NCBI RefSeq assembly: GCF_003352465.1
Contig: NZ_CP031153.1
Coordinates: forward strand, 1,850,465 to 1,914,464
Reading direction: 5' to 3'
Length of the DNA stretch: 64,000 nucleotides
Source of the DNA: Kordia sp. SMS9
GTDB taxonomy: Bacteria > Bacteroidota > Bacteroidia > Flavobacteriales > Flavobacteriaceae
Positions 27,881-35,914 of this stretch are shown here, in pieces. Every line of letters starts with the position of its first letter. Positions within the stretch are counted from its first letter, which is position 1. A program made the translations under genes and the position numbers. The notes under the pieces were generated by a model. The model made no database searches. It was not told the DNA's origin and saw only the letters and a program-made list of their open reading frames with translations.

Positions 27881-27918
27881 AAAATCCAAGAAATGAAATA
27901 GATCAAATCTTGGATTTT
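27881..27918 (+). terminator. Terminator after the transposase gene
   Basis: AAAATCCAAGA (27881-27891) pairs with TCTTGGATTTT (27908-27918). It lies between the transposase stop and the right inverted repeat. Confidence 0.8.
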
Positions 27919-27961
27919 TATGTTTTAGCTAGCTTTAAGTGAGCTATTTTCTGAATGCGCC

Positions 27962-27967
27962 TTCCTC
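27962..27967. repeat. Target-site duplication, right copy
   Basis: TTCCTC directly follows the right terminal inverted repeat and matches the copy at 26310-26315. Confidence 0.85.
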
Positions 27968-28019
27968 CTTGAACAGAATCAAACAAATCGTACATCCAAA
28001 ATCATCAATCATAAATTGC

Positions 28020-30848
28020 CTAATGCGCTTCTAACCAGTTTTGTCCAATACCAATTTCTACGTCTAAAGGTACAGCGAGTTTAAAGGCTTTTTCCATTTC
28101 TTCTTTGATGATAGTTTTGATGGTTTCTAACTCGTCTTTGTGTGCATCAAACACCAATTCATCGTGTACTTGCAAGAGCATTTTCGATTGGAAACCTTCC
28201 GCTTCAAAACGATTGTAAATATTAATCATGGCAAGTTTTATAATATCTGCGGCACTTCCTTGAATTGGAGCATTTACCGCGTTTCGTTCTGCGGCACCGC
28301 GTACAATCGCATTTCTCGAATTGATATCTTTTAGATAACGACGTCTTCCTAAAACGGTTTCTACATAACCATTTTCACGAGCAAACGCTACTTGATTTGC
28401 CATGTATGCTTTTAATTTTGGATAGGTTTCATAGTACGTATCAATCAATTCTTTGGATTCACTTCGTGATAAAGAGGTTTGGTTGCTCAATCCAAACGCA
28501 GAAACTCCATAAATGATTCCGAAGTTGACGGTTTTGGCATTGCTTCGTTGTTCGCGAGTAACATCTTCTAAAGCAACATTGAAGACTCTTGAAGCTGTAG
28601 AAGCGTGAATATCTGCACCATCTTTAAACGATTGAATCATGGTGTCTTCTTCACTTAACGCCGCAATAATTCGCAATTCAATCTGAGAATAATCGGCAGC
28701 GAGTAATACGTAATTTTCATCTCTTGGCACAAACGCTTTTCGCACTTGGCGTCCGCGTTCTGTTCGGATTGGAATGTTTTGTAAATTCGGATTGTTAGAG
28801 CTCAATCTTCCCGTAGCCGCAACCGCTTGTGCATATACAGTATGGACTCTTTTTGTTTTCGGATTGATTTCATTTGGCAAGGCATCTACATACGTGCTTT
28901 GTAGCTTTCTGTATTGTCGCCACTCCAAAATATCTGCCACAATTTGATGATCTTTTGCTAAATAAGAAAGTACATCTTCCGCCGTAGAATATTGTCCTGT
29001 TTTGGTCTTTTTGGGTTTGTCTACCAACTTCAATTTATCAAACAAAATTGGACCGAGCTGCTTTGGTGAACCAATATTGAATTCTTCACCTGCGAGCTCA
29101 TAAATTCCTTTTTCCAAACGCTCAATATCTATGGCTAAGTCTTTGGATAATCCACCTAAAAAGTCAGGATCGAGATTGATTCCTTCAATTTCCATCGCCG
29201 AAAGTACACTGACCAATGGAATTTCTACATCCGTGAATAATTTTGTCAAATGTCCGCTTTCCAATTCTTTGATAAAATGTTCCTTCAACTGATATGTAAT
29301 GTCTGCATCTTCTACTGCATATTCTGTTTGTTGGTCGAGTGGAACTTCGCGCATCGACAATTGATTTTTCCCTTTCTTTCCAATCAATTCCACAATAGAA
29401 AGCGGTTGGTAATTCAAATAGGTTTCCGACAACACGTCCATGTTATGACGCATGTCTGGATTGATCAAATAATGCGCAATCATCGTGTCGAAAAGCTTCC
29501 CTTTTACAGGCATGTTGTAGTTAGACAAGACTTTGATGTCGTATTTTAAATTCTGTCCTACTTTTTCAATCGTAGTACTTTCAAAAAATGGACGGAATTC
29601 TTCTAAAATTTCTTTAGTTTCTGCTTGATCTTCTGGAAAAGCCACATAATATCCTTTGCCTTTTTCCCATGAAAATGCTACACCTACCAATTCTACCTCG
29701 AGTGCTTTTAAACCTGTAGTTTCGGTATCAAAACACACACTTTGCTGTTTTAGCAACTTTTGAAGCAACATTTTTCGCGACATTGGCGTGTTGGCTAATT
29801 GATAAAAATGATCGGTGTTTTGTATGGTTTGATAGCCAGATGCAGTTGTTTCCTCGCTGGTATTTCCGCTTCCTGGTGTTGCGAATAAGTCAAACTGTCC
29901 GTTTGGAGCTGCTTTTTTGGTCGTTTTTGAAGTCGTTGTGTTTGCTTCCGCAGAATTTTCTTTTGGCGATGCAAATGTTTTGATTAAGTTATCTAGTAAA
30001 CGACGGAATTCCAATTCATTAAAAATTTCTTTGACGGCGTCCAAATCAGGATCACACATTTCAAAATTTTCTTCGTGAAATTCTACGGGAACATCCAACA
30101 TGATGGTTGCCAGTTGCTTGGAAAGCAATCCTAGTTCGGCATTGGCTTCCACTTTCTCCTTCATCTTTCCTTTCAGCTCGTGTGTGTTTTCTAACAAACC
30201 TTCCATACTTCCATACGCGGCTAAAAACTTTTTGGCGGTTTTTTCTCCAACGCCAGGCAATCCAGGAATATTATCCACAGCATCGCCCATCATTCCTAAA
30301 AAGTCAATTACTTGTTCTGGGCGTTCTACTCCAAATTTTTCTTGTACTTCGGGAATTCCCCACGTTTCATAACCACCACCAAATCGCGGACGATACATAA
30401 AAATATTTTCTGAGACTAGCTGCGCAAAATCTTTATCTGGCGTGACCATAAATGTTTGATAGCCTTCTTTTTCCGCCTTTTTAGAAAGTGTTCCAATTAT
30501 GTCATCAGCTTCATATCCAGTTTTTACAATAATTGGAATGTGCATGGCTTTCAGAATCTTTTCTATATACGGAATGGCAAGCGAGATGGGTTCTGGTGTT
30601 TCTTGTCGATTTGCTTTGTATTCTGGAAACACTTCCACACGGTCTACACTTCCACCACGATCAAAACAAACTGCCAAATGATCTGGTCGTTCGCGTTTAA
30701 TCACGTCTAACAAAGAGTTTGTAAAACCCAAAATTGCGGAAGTGTCAAACCCTTTCGAGTTGATTCTAGGATTTTTTATAAAAGCATAATATCCTCTAAA
30801 AATAAGCGCGTATGCATCGAGTAAAAAAAGTCGTTTTTGGTCTGCCAT
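28020..30848 (-). CDS. polA: DNA polymerase I
   Basis: A 942-residue family A polymerase. Residues 1-290 form the 5' nuclease (LFLLDAYALIFRGYYAF, ending in the helix-hairpin-helix LPGVGEKTAKKFL). A Thr/Lys linker follows (about 300-345), then a 3'-5' exonuclease that keeps its acidic residues (CFDTETTGL; GQNLKYDIKVL). The polymerase has motif A LLAADYSQIELRI, motif B RSNAKTVNFGIIYG and motif C LLQVHDELVFD. It fills gaps in repair and removes RNA primers. The proofreading site is intact, unlike in some family A enzymes. Confidence 0.98.
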   Translation of the reverse strand: MADQKRLFLLDAYALIFRGYYAFIKNPRINSKGFDTSAILGFTNSLLDVIKRERPDHLAVCFDRGGSVDRVEVFPEYKANRQETPEPISLAIPYIEKILKAMHIPIIVKTGYEADDIIGTLSKKAEKEGYQTFMVTPDKDFAQLVSENIFMYRPRFGGGYETWGIPEVQEKFGVERPEQVIDFLGMMGDAVDNIPGLPGVGEKTAKKFLAAYGSMEGLLENTHELKGKMKEKVEANAELGLLSKQLATIMLDVPVEFHEENFEMCDPDLDAVKEIFNELEFRRLLDNLIKTFASPKENSAEANTTTSKTTKKAAPNGQFDLFATPGSGNTSEETTASGYQTIQNTDHFYQLANTPMSRKMLLQKLLKQQSVCFDTETTGLKALEVELVGVAFSWEKGKGYYVAFPEDQAETKEILEEFRPFFESTTIEKVGQNLKYDIKVLSNYNMPVKGKLFDTMIAHYLINPDMRHNMDVLSETYLNYQPLSIVELIGKKGKNQLSMREVPLDQQTEYAVEDADITYQLKEHFIKELESGHLTKLFTDVEIPLVSVLSAMEIEGINLDPDFLGGLSKDLAIDIERLEKGIYELAGEEFNIGSPKQLGPILFDKLKLVDKPKKTKTGQYSTAEDVLSYLAKDHQIVADILEWRQYRKLQSTYVDALPNEINPKTKRVHTVYAQAVAATGRLSSNNPNLQNIPIRTERGRQVRKAFVPRDENYVLLAADYSQIELRIIAALSEEDTMIQSFKDGADIHASTASRVFNVALEDVTREQRSNAKTVNFGIIYGVSAFGLSNQTSLSRSESKELIDTYYETYPKLKAYMANQVAFARENGYVETVLGRRRYLKDINSRNAIVRGAAERNAVNAPIQGSAADIIKLAMINIYNRFEAEGFQSKMLLQVHDELVFDAHKDELETIKTIIKEEMEKAFKLAVPLDVEIGIGQNWLEAH

Positions 30849-30871
30849 GAATCGAAAATTTGATGGAAATT

Positions 30872-30879
30872 CAAATTTA
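30872..30879 (-). promoter_or_regulatory. -7 promoter element of polA
   Basis: On the minus strand the sequence reads TAAATTTG, a perfect match to the Bacteroidota TAnnTTTG element, 24 bp before the polA start. The -33 TTTG box is not clear. Confidence 0.55.
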
Positions 30880-31133
30880 AGAATATTACTAAGATTCTAT
30901 GAGAAATTGACAAATTATTCCCGCAGAGTGAAAAAATCGTAGCTTTCTAAAGTCTAGCCATTAAAAATATTAAAATCACAATAAGACAAAAACTCTAATG
31001 TGAAACATTTTGTATGTCAGAGTTTTAGATTTTTTTGTGCATGCTTAAATCATCTAATTTAAGTTTATCTCTCTTTTGTTTCTGCCGAATTATACATTCA
31101 TTTGATCATTATTAATATTAAAATCAAATTATT

Positions 31134-31295
31134 ATGTTAGAAAAATTTAAAAAGTTTGAAGTTAAGAATTTACAATTAATTTCAGGCGGAGATCTTCCTG
31201 ATGGTTGGTGGGGACAGTGTAATTCAGATGGAACTATTAGTGTTTACAACGCAAATGGAGATTTTGTTGCCAACTATCCAATGGATTTAGAATAG
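31134..31295 (+). CDS. Small GG-leader precursor peptide
   Basis: A 53-residue peptide: leader MLEKFKKFEVKNLQLISGG, with the double glycine at 18-19, and core DLPDGWWGQCNSDGTISVYN and on. The core has one Cys, two adjacent Trp and several acidic residues, unlike the Cys-rich cores nearby. It is followed at once by a perfect terminator. The short leader with a LQLISGG cleavage site fits C39-processed peptides of Bacteroidota. The product and role are unknown, and it may be unmodified. Confidence 0.75.
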   Translation: MLEKFKKFEVKNLQLISGGDLPDGWWGQCNSDGTISVYNANGDFVANYPMDLE

Positions 31296-31302
31296 TATTT
31301 TT

Positions 31303-31339
31303 AAGAAGCCGTTTCAAAACTTATTGAAACGGCTTCTTT
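31303..31339 (+). terminator. Intrinsic terminator of the small peptide gene
   Basis: A perfect 15-bp stem: AAGAAGCCGTTTCAA (31303-31317) with TTGAAACGGCTTCTT (31324-31338), loop of six bases, followed by T residues. Confidence 0.92.
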
Positions 31340-31700
31340 TAGTGTTTTTTATCGTCACAGATCAAAGGCTTTATGGAAATTCAAATATAGAACTCATCTT
31401 GATTTTACCTATTCCCTAAAAAATGGAATAAATTCGTCTATATTTTTGCTTTTTTTAAATGTATTGCTGCTATGACTTGCAAAAAGTGTCGCATTTGAAC
31501 AAATTTCTTCTTATTTTCGGTTATATGAAAAGTCAAGATAAGTTCATTAAGAATATTCACTAGCATCTTGAATAAAAATAGGAATGGTTACATTTTAAGA
31601 GTAACACTTTCCAATAATTCACGGAATCGTCATATAACTTATTATTTTTTCTTTCTTCCTCATTGTACTTTCGAGTATTACTAATTTTAATTCAAATCTT
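31340..31700. other. AT-rich intergenic stretch
   Basis: I see no gene here. A weak -7-like box (TACTTTCG, about 31669) lies before the peptide gene at 31701. A short hairpin ATTCC/GGAAT lies near 31411-31430. Confidence 0.4.
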
Positions 31701-31895
31701 ATGAAAAAAAGAAATTTAAAATCACTACAACTCAAAAAAGTATCAATTTCTAATTTTGAGATTCCTAAAGGTGGAGCAAATCAAACAGGGTATGCGCCTT
31801 GTCAGTTTACGCCAACTTCTATATGTGACTTTTTTACCAATAGAGATGGTTGGTGTAAAGGAAATACATATCAATCAGAATGCGATCCGTGTTAA
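31701..31895 (+). CDS. Class I lanthipeptide-type precursor peptide
   Basis: A 64-residue peptide with leader MKKRNLKSLQLKKVSISNF, ending in IPKGG (GG at 24-25). The core of 39 residues holds five Cys and several Ser/Thr and ends in ECDPC. The leader repeats the LxLxKKxISNF pattern known for Bacteroidota class I lanthipeptide precursors. The Cys, Ser and Thr could form thioether rings if a LanB/LanC pair acts on it, but no such enzymes are in this window. Two further genes with the same leader lie at 32878 and 33151. Confidence 0.82.
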   Translation: MKKRNLKSLQLKKVSISNFEIPKGGANQTGYAPCQFTPTSICDFFTNRDGWCKGNTYQSECDPC

Positions 31896-31923
31896 ACACT
31901 TGGCATTGATCTTTATGCTTTTT

Positions 31924-31949
31924 AATTCCCTCTTTTTTTGGGGGGAATT
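31924..31949. terminator. Terminator shared by convergent genes
   Basis: AATTCCC (31924-31930) pairs with GGGAATT (31943-31949), with a T-run in the loop. It lies after the peptide gene and touches the stop of the convergent lipoprotein gene. Confidence 0.6.
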
Positions 31950-32745
31950 ATTCGCGCGTGGTTAAAATTCTACATTGATAAATGACATTTAAACGAGTAT
32001 CACTTTCATAATAATTTGTTTCAAGAATTTTTTCAGGCTCTAGCTTTTCTTCATGACGAATTAAGCAATCACAATAGGCATCAAAATCTAAGTTTTTATA
32101 TTGAGGTAAATCTTTGTTTTCTCCATATATTTCTTTAAAATCTCGAATACTTTCTGCATCCCACTTTTCTTCAGCAGGAATAAAAACTTCATCGTAATAC
32201 AGTTTTACTAACTTTTTAGTATCTACTAAACCGTACGCATGATACATCATAGACACATTAAAATTGAAATATTCCCACGAATTTCCATGATAAATAGCTA
32301 TAAAATCAGAATCTTTAGTGATGGTTAAGATGTGATCATTTTCTACATAATTGATAAGGTTGTTGTCTAAACTTTGTTTCAATTCCTTTACGCTAAGCAT
32401 GTAGTGTTTTAAATTCAATTTGGATGTTTCTGTAGCATTTACAATTCTAAAAAGGCGATTTTGTATTGTAATTGCTGAACTGACATTATTAATTTTCACA
32501 GTTGACTTTTCCGAACCAGCTTGTATCACATCAAGAAGATCTTTATTTTCTTTAAGTATATTTTTGAGACTATCTTTATTAAAAGAATCTGGATAAAAAA
32601 TATCCACTCTTTTTTCTGGGCTTGATAATTTACCTAAAGATGTCAGAATGTTTTCGCGTTCTTTTTCAAAATTAAAAGAAGGAGCACAACTTGTAAAAAT
32701 TAAAAAAATGAAGACGCTACAAAACAAATAACTTTTCATAGACAT
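31948..32745 (-). CDS. Hypothetical lipoprotein
   Basis: A 265-residue protein with a lipoprotein signal: MSMKSYLFCSVFIFLIFTSC, where Cys20 is the lipidation site (IFTS-C lipobox). The true start may be the second Met (32739). The mature part is charged, with a Lys/Glu-rich N-terminus and a mid-region YGLVDTKKLVKLYYDEVFIP. I recognise no domain. It faces a cluster of precursor peptide genes and could have a role such as self-protection, but nothing in the sequence shows that. Confidence 0.75.
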   Translation of the reverse strand: MSMKSYLFCSVFIFLIFTSCAPSFNFEKERENILTSLGKLSSPEKRVDIFYPDSFNKDSLKNILKENKDLLDVIQAGSEKSTVKINNVSSAITIQNRLFRIVNATETSKLNLKHYMLSVKELKQSLDNNLINYVENDHILTITKDSDFIAIYHGNSWEYFNFNVSMMYHAYGLVDTKKLVKLYYDEVFIPAEEKWDAESIRDFKEIYGENKDLPQYKNLDFDAYCDCLIRHEEKLEPEKILETNYYESDTRLNVIYQCRILTTRE

Positions 32746-32877
32746 AGTTGAAATATTAGTTACGGAATAAAGCTACAAATTTCTATGATAATTATATGTT
32801 AATTACGGTTTTTCTGTAAGTGGTTGCTAATTTCATTTTGTAGGTTTATTGGTTATTAACTTTTAAATTATATACTC

Positions 32878-33033
32878 ATGAAGAGAAAAAACCTTAAATC
32901 GTTAATGCTTAATAAAAAGCCTATTTCTAATTTTAAAGCCGTTGAAGTAACTGGTGGAGCATCAGGTCATCAATCTTGCGGCGGACAAACATCTAGTTAC
33001 CCTACATCGTTTAGAGAATGCCAATTTGATTAA
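32878..33033 (+). CDS. Class I lanthipeptide-type precursor peptide
   Basis: A 51-residue peptide, too short for usual gene callers. Leader MKRKNLKSLMLNKKPISNF runs to VTGG (26-27). The core ASGHQSCGGQTSSYPTSF plus RECQFD has two Cys and seven Ser/Thr, a suitable make-up for lanthionine rings. The leader is nearly identical to those at 31701 and 33151. A small UUCG hairpin at 33057-33073 follows. Confidence 0.82.
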   Translation: MKRKNLKSLMLNKKPISNFKAVEVTGGASGHQSCGGQTSSYPTSFRECQFD

Positions 33034-33056
33034 AATTTCACTAGACAATTTAATAT

Positions 33057-33073
33057 AGCGACTTCGGTTCGCT
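33057..33073 (+). terminator. Hairpin after the precursor peptide gene
   Basis: AGCGA (33057-33061) pairs with TCGCT (33069-33073) around CTTCGGT. It is a weaker relative of the AAGCGAAC-TTCG-GTTCGCTT terminators and lacks a long T-run. Confidence 0.5.
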
Positions 33074-33150
33074 GCTCATTTTATTATAAGTGTTGTACTA
33101 TTATGTTCATTTTCTTATATTTAAATATTATTAACTAGTAAATTTATATC

Positions 33151-33300
33151 ATGAAAAAAAGAAATCTTAGATTGTTAAATCTTAACAAAAAGTCAATTTC
33201 AAATTTTAAAAATGAAGCATTAAAAGGAGGGATGTCTCGATCTCAATGTGATTCCGCATGTGGTAATTCCTGTACTCCAGCATTATGTAAAGCACAATAA
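33151..33300 (+). CDS. Class I lanthipeptide-type precursor peptide
   Basis: A 49-residue peptide with leader MKKRNLRLLNLNKKSISNF, GG at residues 26-27, and a short core MSRSQCDSACGNSCTPALCK plus AQ. The core has four Cys, five Ser/Thr and little else, the most lantibiotic-like of the set. A perfect UUCG terminator follows 5 bp after the stop. The isoaspartyl peptidase gene starts about 135 bp downstream from its own promoter, so the two are probably not co-transcribed. Confidence 0.85.
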   Translation: MKKRNLRLLNLNKKSISNFKNEALKGGMSRSQCDSACGNSCTPALCKAQ

Positions 33301-33305
33301 TCTGT

Positions 33306-33332
33306 AAGCGAACTTCGGTTCGCTTTTTTTTG
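33306..33332 (+). terminator. Intrinsic terminator of the precursor peptide gene
   Basis: AAGCGAAC (33306-33313), loop TTCG, GTTCGCTT (33318-33325), followed by a run of T. It has the same stem and loop as the terminator at 26088-26110. Confidence 0.92.
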
Positions 33333-33407
33333 CTTTAACGTTTTATATCTCTTAGAATATTTTGAGATAGTTTGCTAAATTTTGTGCTGTAGATGCATAC
33401 AAATTCG

Positions 33408-33415
33408 TAATTTTG
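33408..33415 (+). promoter_or_regulatory. -7 promoter element of the isoaspartyl peptidase gene
   Basis: TAATTTTG matches TAnnTTTG and lies 22 bp before the ATG at 33437. The -33 box is not clear. Confidence 0.5.
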
Positions 33416-33436
33416 CGCCACTAAATACAAAGCGAA

Positions 33437-34366
33437 ATGCAAAAGATCTCAATTGCCATTCATGGAGGCGCAGGAACTTTAGTCAAAGGAATGATGACGC
33501 CAACATTAGAAGCGCAATACAAAGCAGCACTACAAAAAGCGCTGGATGCAGGTTACAAATTACTAGAAGCAGGAAAATCTTCTGTAGAAGCGGTAGAAGA
33601 AGCTGTAAAATTATTGGAAGATTCACATTTATTCAACGCGGGCAAAGGAAGTGTGTTTACAGCAGAAGGAACCCATGAAATGGACGCAGCAATCATGGAA
33701 GGTAAACACCTGAATGCAGGTGCTGTTTCGTTAATTACGGGTATCAAAAACCCAGTGTCTTTAGCGCGTGATGTCATGGACAAAAGTGAACATGTATTCA
33801 TGGCGGGTGAAGGTGCCATGTTTTTTGCAAAGATGCACAATTACGAATTGGAAGATCCATCGTACTTTTACGATGAACTTCGATACAATCAATGGCAAGA
33901 AATCAAAGATACGGATACGTTCCAGTTAGATCATTCGCTTAAAAAAGACTCAAAATTTGGAACTGTTGGCGCTGTTGCTTGCGATCAAGATGGAAATATT
34001 GCTGCGGCAACTTCAACAGGCGGAATGACCAACAAGCGTTTTGGTCGTGTAGGCGATTCTCCAATGATTGGTGCAGGAAACTATGCAAATAATGAAACCT
34101 GTGCAGTTTCTTGTACAGGAAGCGGCGAATATTTTATTCGTGGCGTGGTGGCGTATGATGTTTCTAGTTTGATGGAATTTAAAGAATATTCACTTGAAAA
34201 AGCAGCGAATACCGTAATTAACGAACGCATTTTAAAACTCGGTGGCGATGGCGGACTCATCGCAGTAGATGCACAAGGAAACATTGCCATGCCATTTAAT
34301 ACGGAAGGCATGTACAGAGCGTGTAAATCTTCAAATGGAGCAGAAGAAGTAGCTATTTATAAATAA
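33437..34366 (+). CDS. iaaA: Isoaspartyl peptidase / type III L-asparaginase
   Basis: A 309-residue Ntn-hydrolase. The N-terminal AIHGGAGT and the AGKGSVFTAEGTHEMDAAIM segment are family signatures. Autocleavage is expected between Gly175 and Thr176 (SKFGTVGAVACDQDGN), giving alpha and beta chains with Thr176 as nucleophile. STGGMTNKRFGRVGDSP forms the substrate pocket. The enzyme hydrolyses beta-aspartyl dipeptides such as beta-Asp-Arg and can act on asparagine. With cyanophycinase and cyanophycin synthetase next to it, it would complete cyanophycin breakdown to Asp and Arg. Confidence 0.95.
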   Translation: MQKISIAIHGGAGTLVKGMMTPTLEAQYKAALQKALDAGYKLLEAGKSSVEAVEEAVKLLEDSHLFNAGKGSVFTAEGTHEMDAAIMEGKHLNAGAVSLITGIKNPVSLARDVMDKSEHVFMAGEGAMFFAKMHNYELEDPSYFYDELRYNQWQEIKDTDTFQLDHSLKKDSKFGTVGAVACDQDGNIAAATSTGGMTNKRFGRVGDSPMIGAGNYANNETCAVSCTGSGEYFIRGVVAYDVSSLMEFKEYSLEKAANTVINERILKLGGDGGLIAVDAQGNIAMPFNTEGMYRACKSSNGAEEVAIYK

Positions 34367-34463
34367 AAAAGAAGGTTTAAACTTACAAAATGTATTGTTT
34401 TTACTACTTTTTAATTCTATTTTTTTTATAGATTAATATTATTAACCAAATATATTAAAAGCT

Positions 34464-34670
34464 ATGTTAAAGAAAATTATGAACACCAGTGGAATTAGAA
34501 AGTTAAGTAAATCAGAACAAGACAAAATGAAATTTGGATGTCTGAGTAGGAGTCCTTATTTATGTGAAGATGTTAATTGCCCTGAAGGTGGAAGATGTGC
34601 TTTTGTAATCAAATCAGGTAGTATTATTATTTCAGGCACTATTCAAAATGGACAATGTGTTAGTTGTTAA
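34464..34670 (+). CDS. Small precursor-like peptide with atypical leader
   Basis: A 68-residue peptide. The N-terminus MLKKIMNTSGIRKLSKSEQD matches the leader seen in natural-product precursors of Bacteroidota (KILNxxGxxxLxKxEQ). The usual GG is replaced by KFG (about 28-30). The following 38 residues hold six Cys, including CEDVNCPEGGRC and a terminal CVSC, and form a possible disulfide-rich core. It sits between the isoaspartyl peptidase and cyanophycinase genes with its own terminator. Whether it is still processed is uncertain. Confidence 0.72.
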   Translation: MLKKIMNTSGIRKLSKSEQDKMKFGCLSRSPYLCEDVNCPEGGRCAFVIKSGSIIISGTIQNGQCVSC

Positions 34671-34703
34671 ATACGCTGCTAGACCATAAAAACACAAAAA
34701 ATG

Positions 34704-34730
34704 AAAGCACTATTCTGTAGTGCTTTTGTT
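34704..34730 (+). terminator. Intrinsic terminator of the small peptide gene
   Basis: AAAGCACTA (34704-34712) pairs with TAGTGCTTT (34718-34726) across TTCTG, followed by T residues. Confidence 0.85.
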
Positions 34731-34865
34731 ATTTTTAAGAGTGAATTCTATTAGAATATTTATTTTCCAAGGAATCGAATCAAACAATCTAAGAAATCCC
34801 CGACTTTGTAGTAATAAGTCTAAAACCGAAACGGTCTAAAAGATTCTCGCCTAGCGGGAACGAGT

Positions 34866-35729
34866 CTAAATAAATGGTGCTTCAATCGGCAATACCGTTA
34901 CTTTTCTATTTTGAATATCAAACTGATCTCCATTAGACAATACATGAATCGTCATATTTGTCATTGTCATCGGAGTGCCTTCTTTCAGTACTTTTTCGTT
35001 GTTATGTGTTAGGGTTGCGCCATCAAAAACAATGACCATTCCAGAACCAATCACGGTGCAATCGTTTCCGTTTTTAATAATCATTCCCGTATCTTCTGCC
35101 AAGCCAATTCCGATCAAATTTGGAAATTTTGCCACTGCTTCCGACTGACGCCCAAAACGTCCTCTTCGAATAAAATGCGTGTCAATTACCAGCTCGGGAA
35201 TCAAACTCAATCCTTTATACATGCGTACTGCACCTTTTATAAACGATTCAGAAGCACTTCCGCCAGCAATCATTTCGTTTGCCATTGCCATCGCTCCAGC
35301 ACTGGTTCCTGCAATCACAAAACCTTCTTCGTTTCGATACCGTTCTGACATGATTGCGTGAATCGTAGTTCCGCCAATTTTATCCGCAATTTTAGACTGA
35401 TCTCCGCCAGAAAACATAATGCAGTTTGCCGTTTGAATCAATTCAATCGCAGTTGCTTTTTCCGAATCTTCTTTACTTCGGATGTCCAACACCGTTACAT
35501 CGGTACAACCCAAAGTAGCAAAAGCTGTCAAATAATTTTCGCCAACTTCAACAGGAATGCTGGAAGCCGTCGGAATCACCACAATTTTAGCATCCACACC
35601 ACCAGCTTCTTTTACAACGTGAAACAAAATTCCATCGTCAATAAACTCTAGCGTGTACATTTCATCTTCTTCAATACCTTTATCTTCATTTCCTCCAATG
35701 GGAATCAATATTCCTTTGACCTGCTGCAT
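34866..35729 (-). CDS. cphB: Cyanophycinase
   Basis: A 287-residue peptidase of family S51. MFSGGDQSKIADKI precedes VIAGTSAGAMAMANEM, where Ser143 in GTSAGA is the nucleophile. DTHFIRRGRFGRQSEAV and GIGLAEDTGMII are other family blocks. There is no signal peptide, so it acts in the cytosol. It cleaves cyanophycin to beta-Asp-Arg, which the isoaspartyl peptidase at 33437-34366 can split. Its start lies 186 bp from that of cphA, transcribed the opposite way, so the two directions of the pathway share one intergenic region. Confidence 0.95.
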   Translation of the reverse strand: MQQVKGILIPIGGNEDKGIEEDEMYTLEFIDDGILFHVVKEAGGVDAKIVVIPTASSIPVEVGENYLTAFATLGCTDVTVLDIRSKEDSEKATAIELIQTANCIMFSGGDQSKIADKIGGTTIHAIMSERYRNEEGFVIAGTSAGAMAMANEMIAGGSASESFIKGAVRMYKGLSLIPELVIDTHFIRRGRFGRQSEAVAKFPNLIGIGLAEDTGMIIKNGNDCTVIGSGMVIVFDGATLTHNNEKVLKEGTPMTMTNMTIHVLSNGDQFDIQNRKVTVLPIEAPFI

Positions 35730-35914
35730 GTTCTTGTGATTTTTGTGACTGCAAAAGTAAAATAATTTTCGGTGTCTTGCTCTTTTTTTAAAGTAATCTT
35801 AATTCAAGTAGATAGAATGCGTAAATGGACTCATTATCTGTGAAATTTTTCTATATTTATCACTGTACTTGTGATAAAACAAGTTGTTATGAACCAACCA
35901 AACTAAGATAACAC

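Larger units (their letters stand above)
26316..27961 (+). mobile_element. Complete insertion sequence of 1646 bp
   Basis: Perfect 17-bp terminal inverted repeats (GGCGCATTCAGAAAATA at 26316-26332 and its complement at 27945-27961) bound one transposase gene. The element is flanked by the 6-bp direct repeat TTCCTC. A strong hairpin lies before the transposase (26381-26422) and a terminator after it (27881-27918). Everything needed for transposition appears intact. The element inserted between the small peptide gene and polA and disrupted no recognisable gene. Confidence 0.93.
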
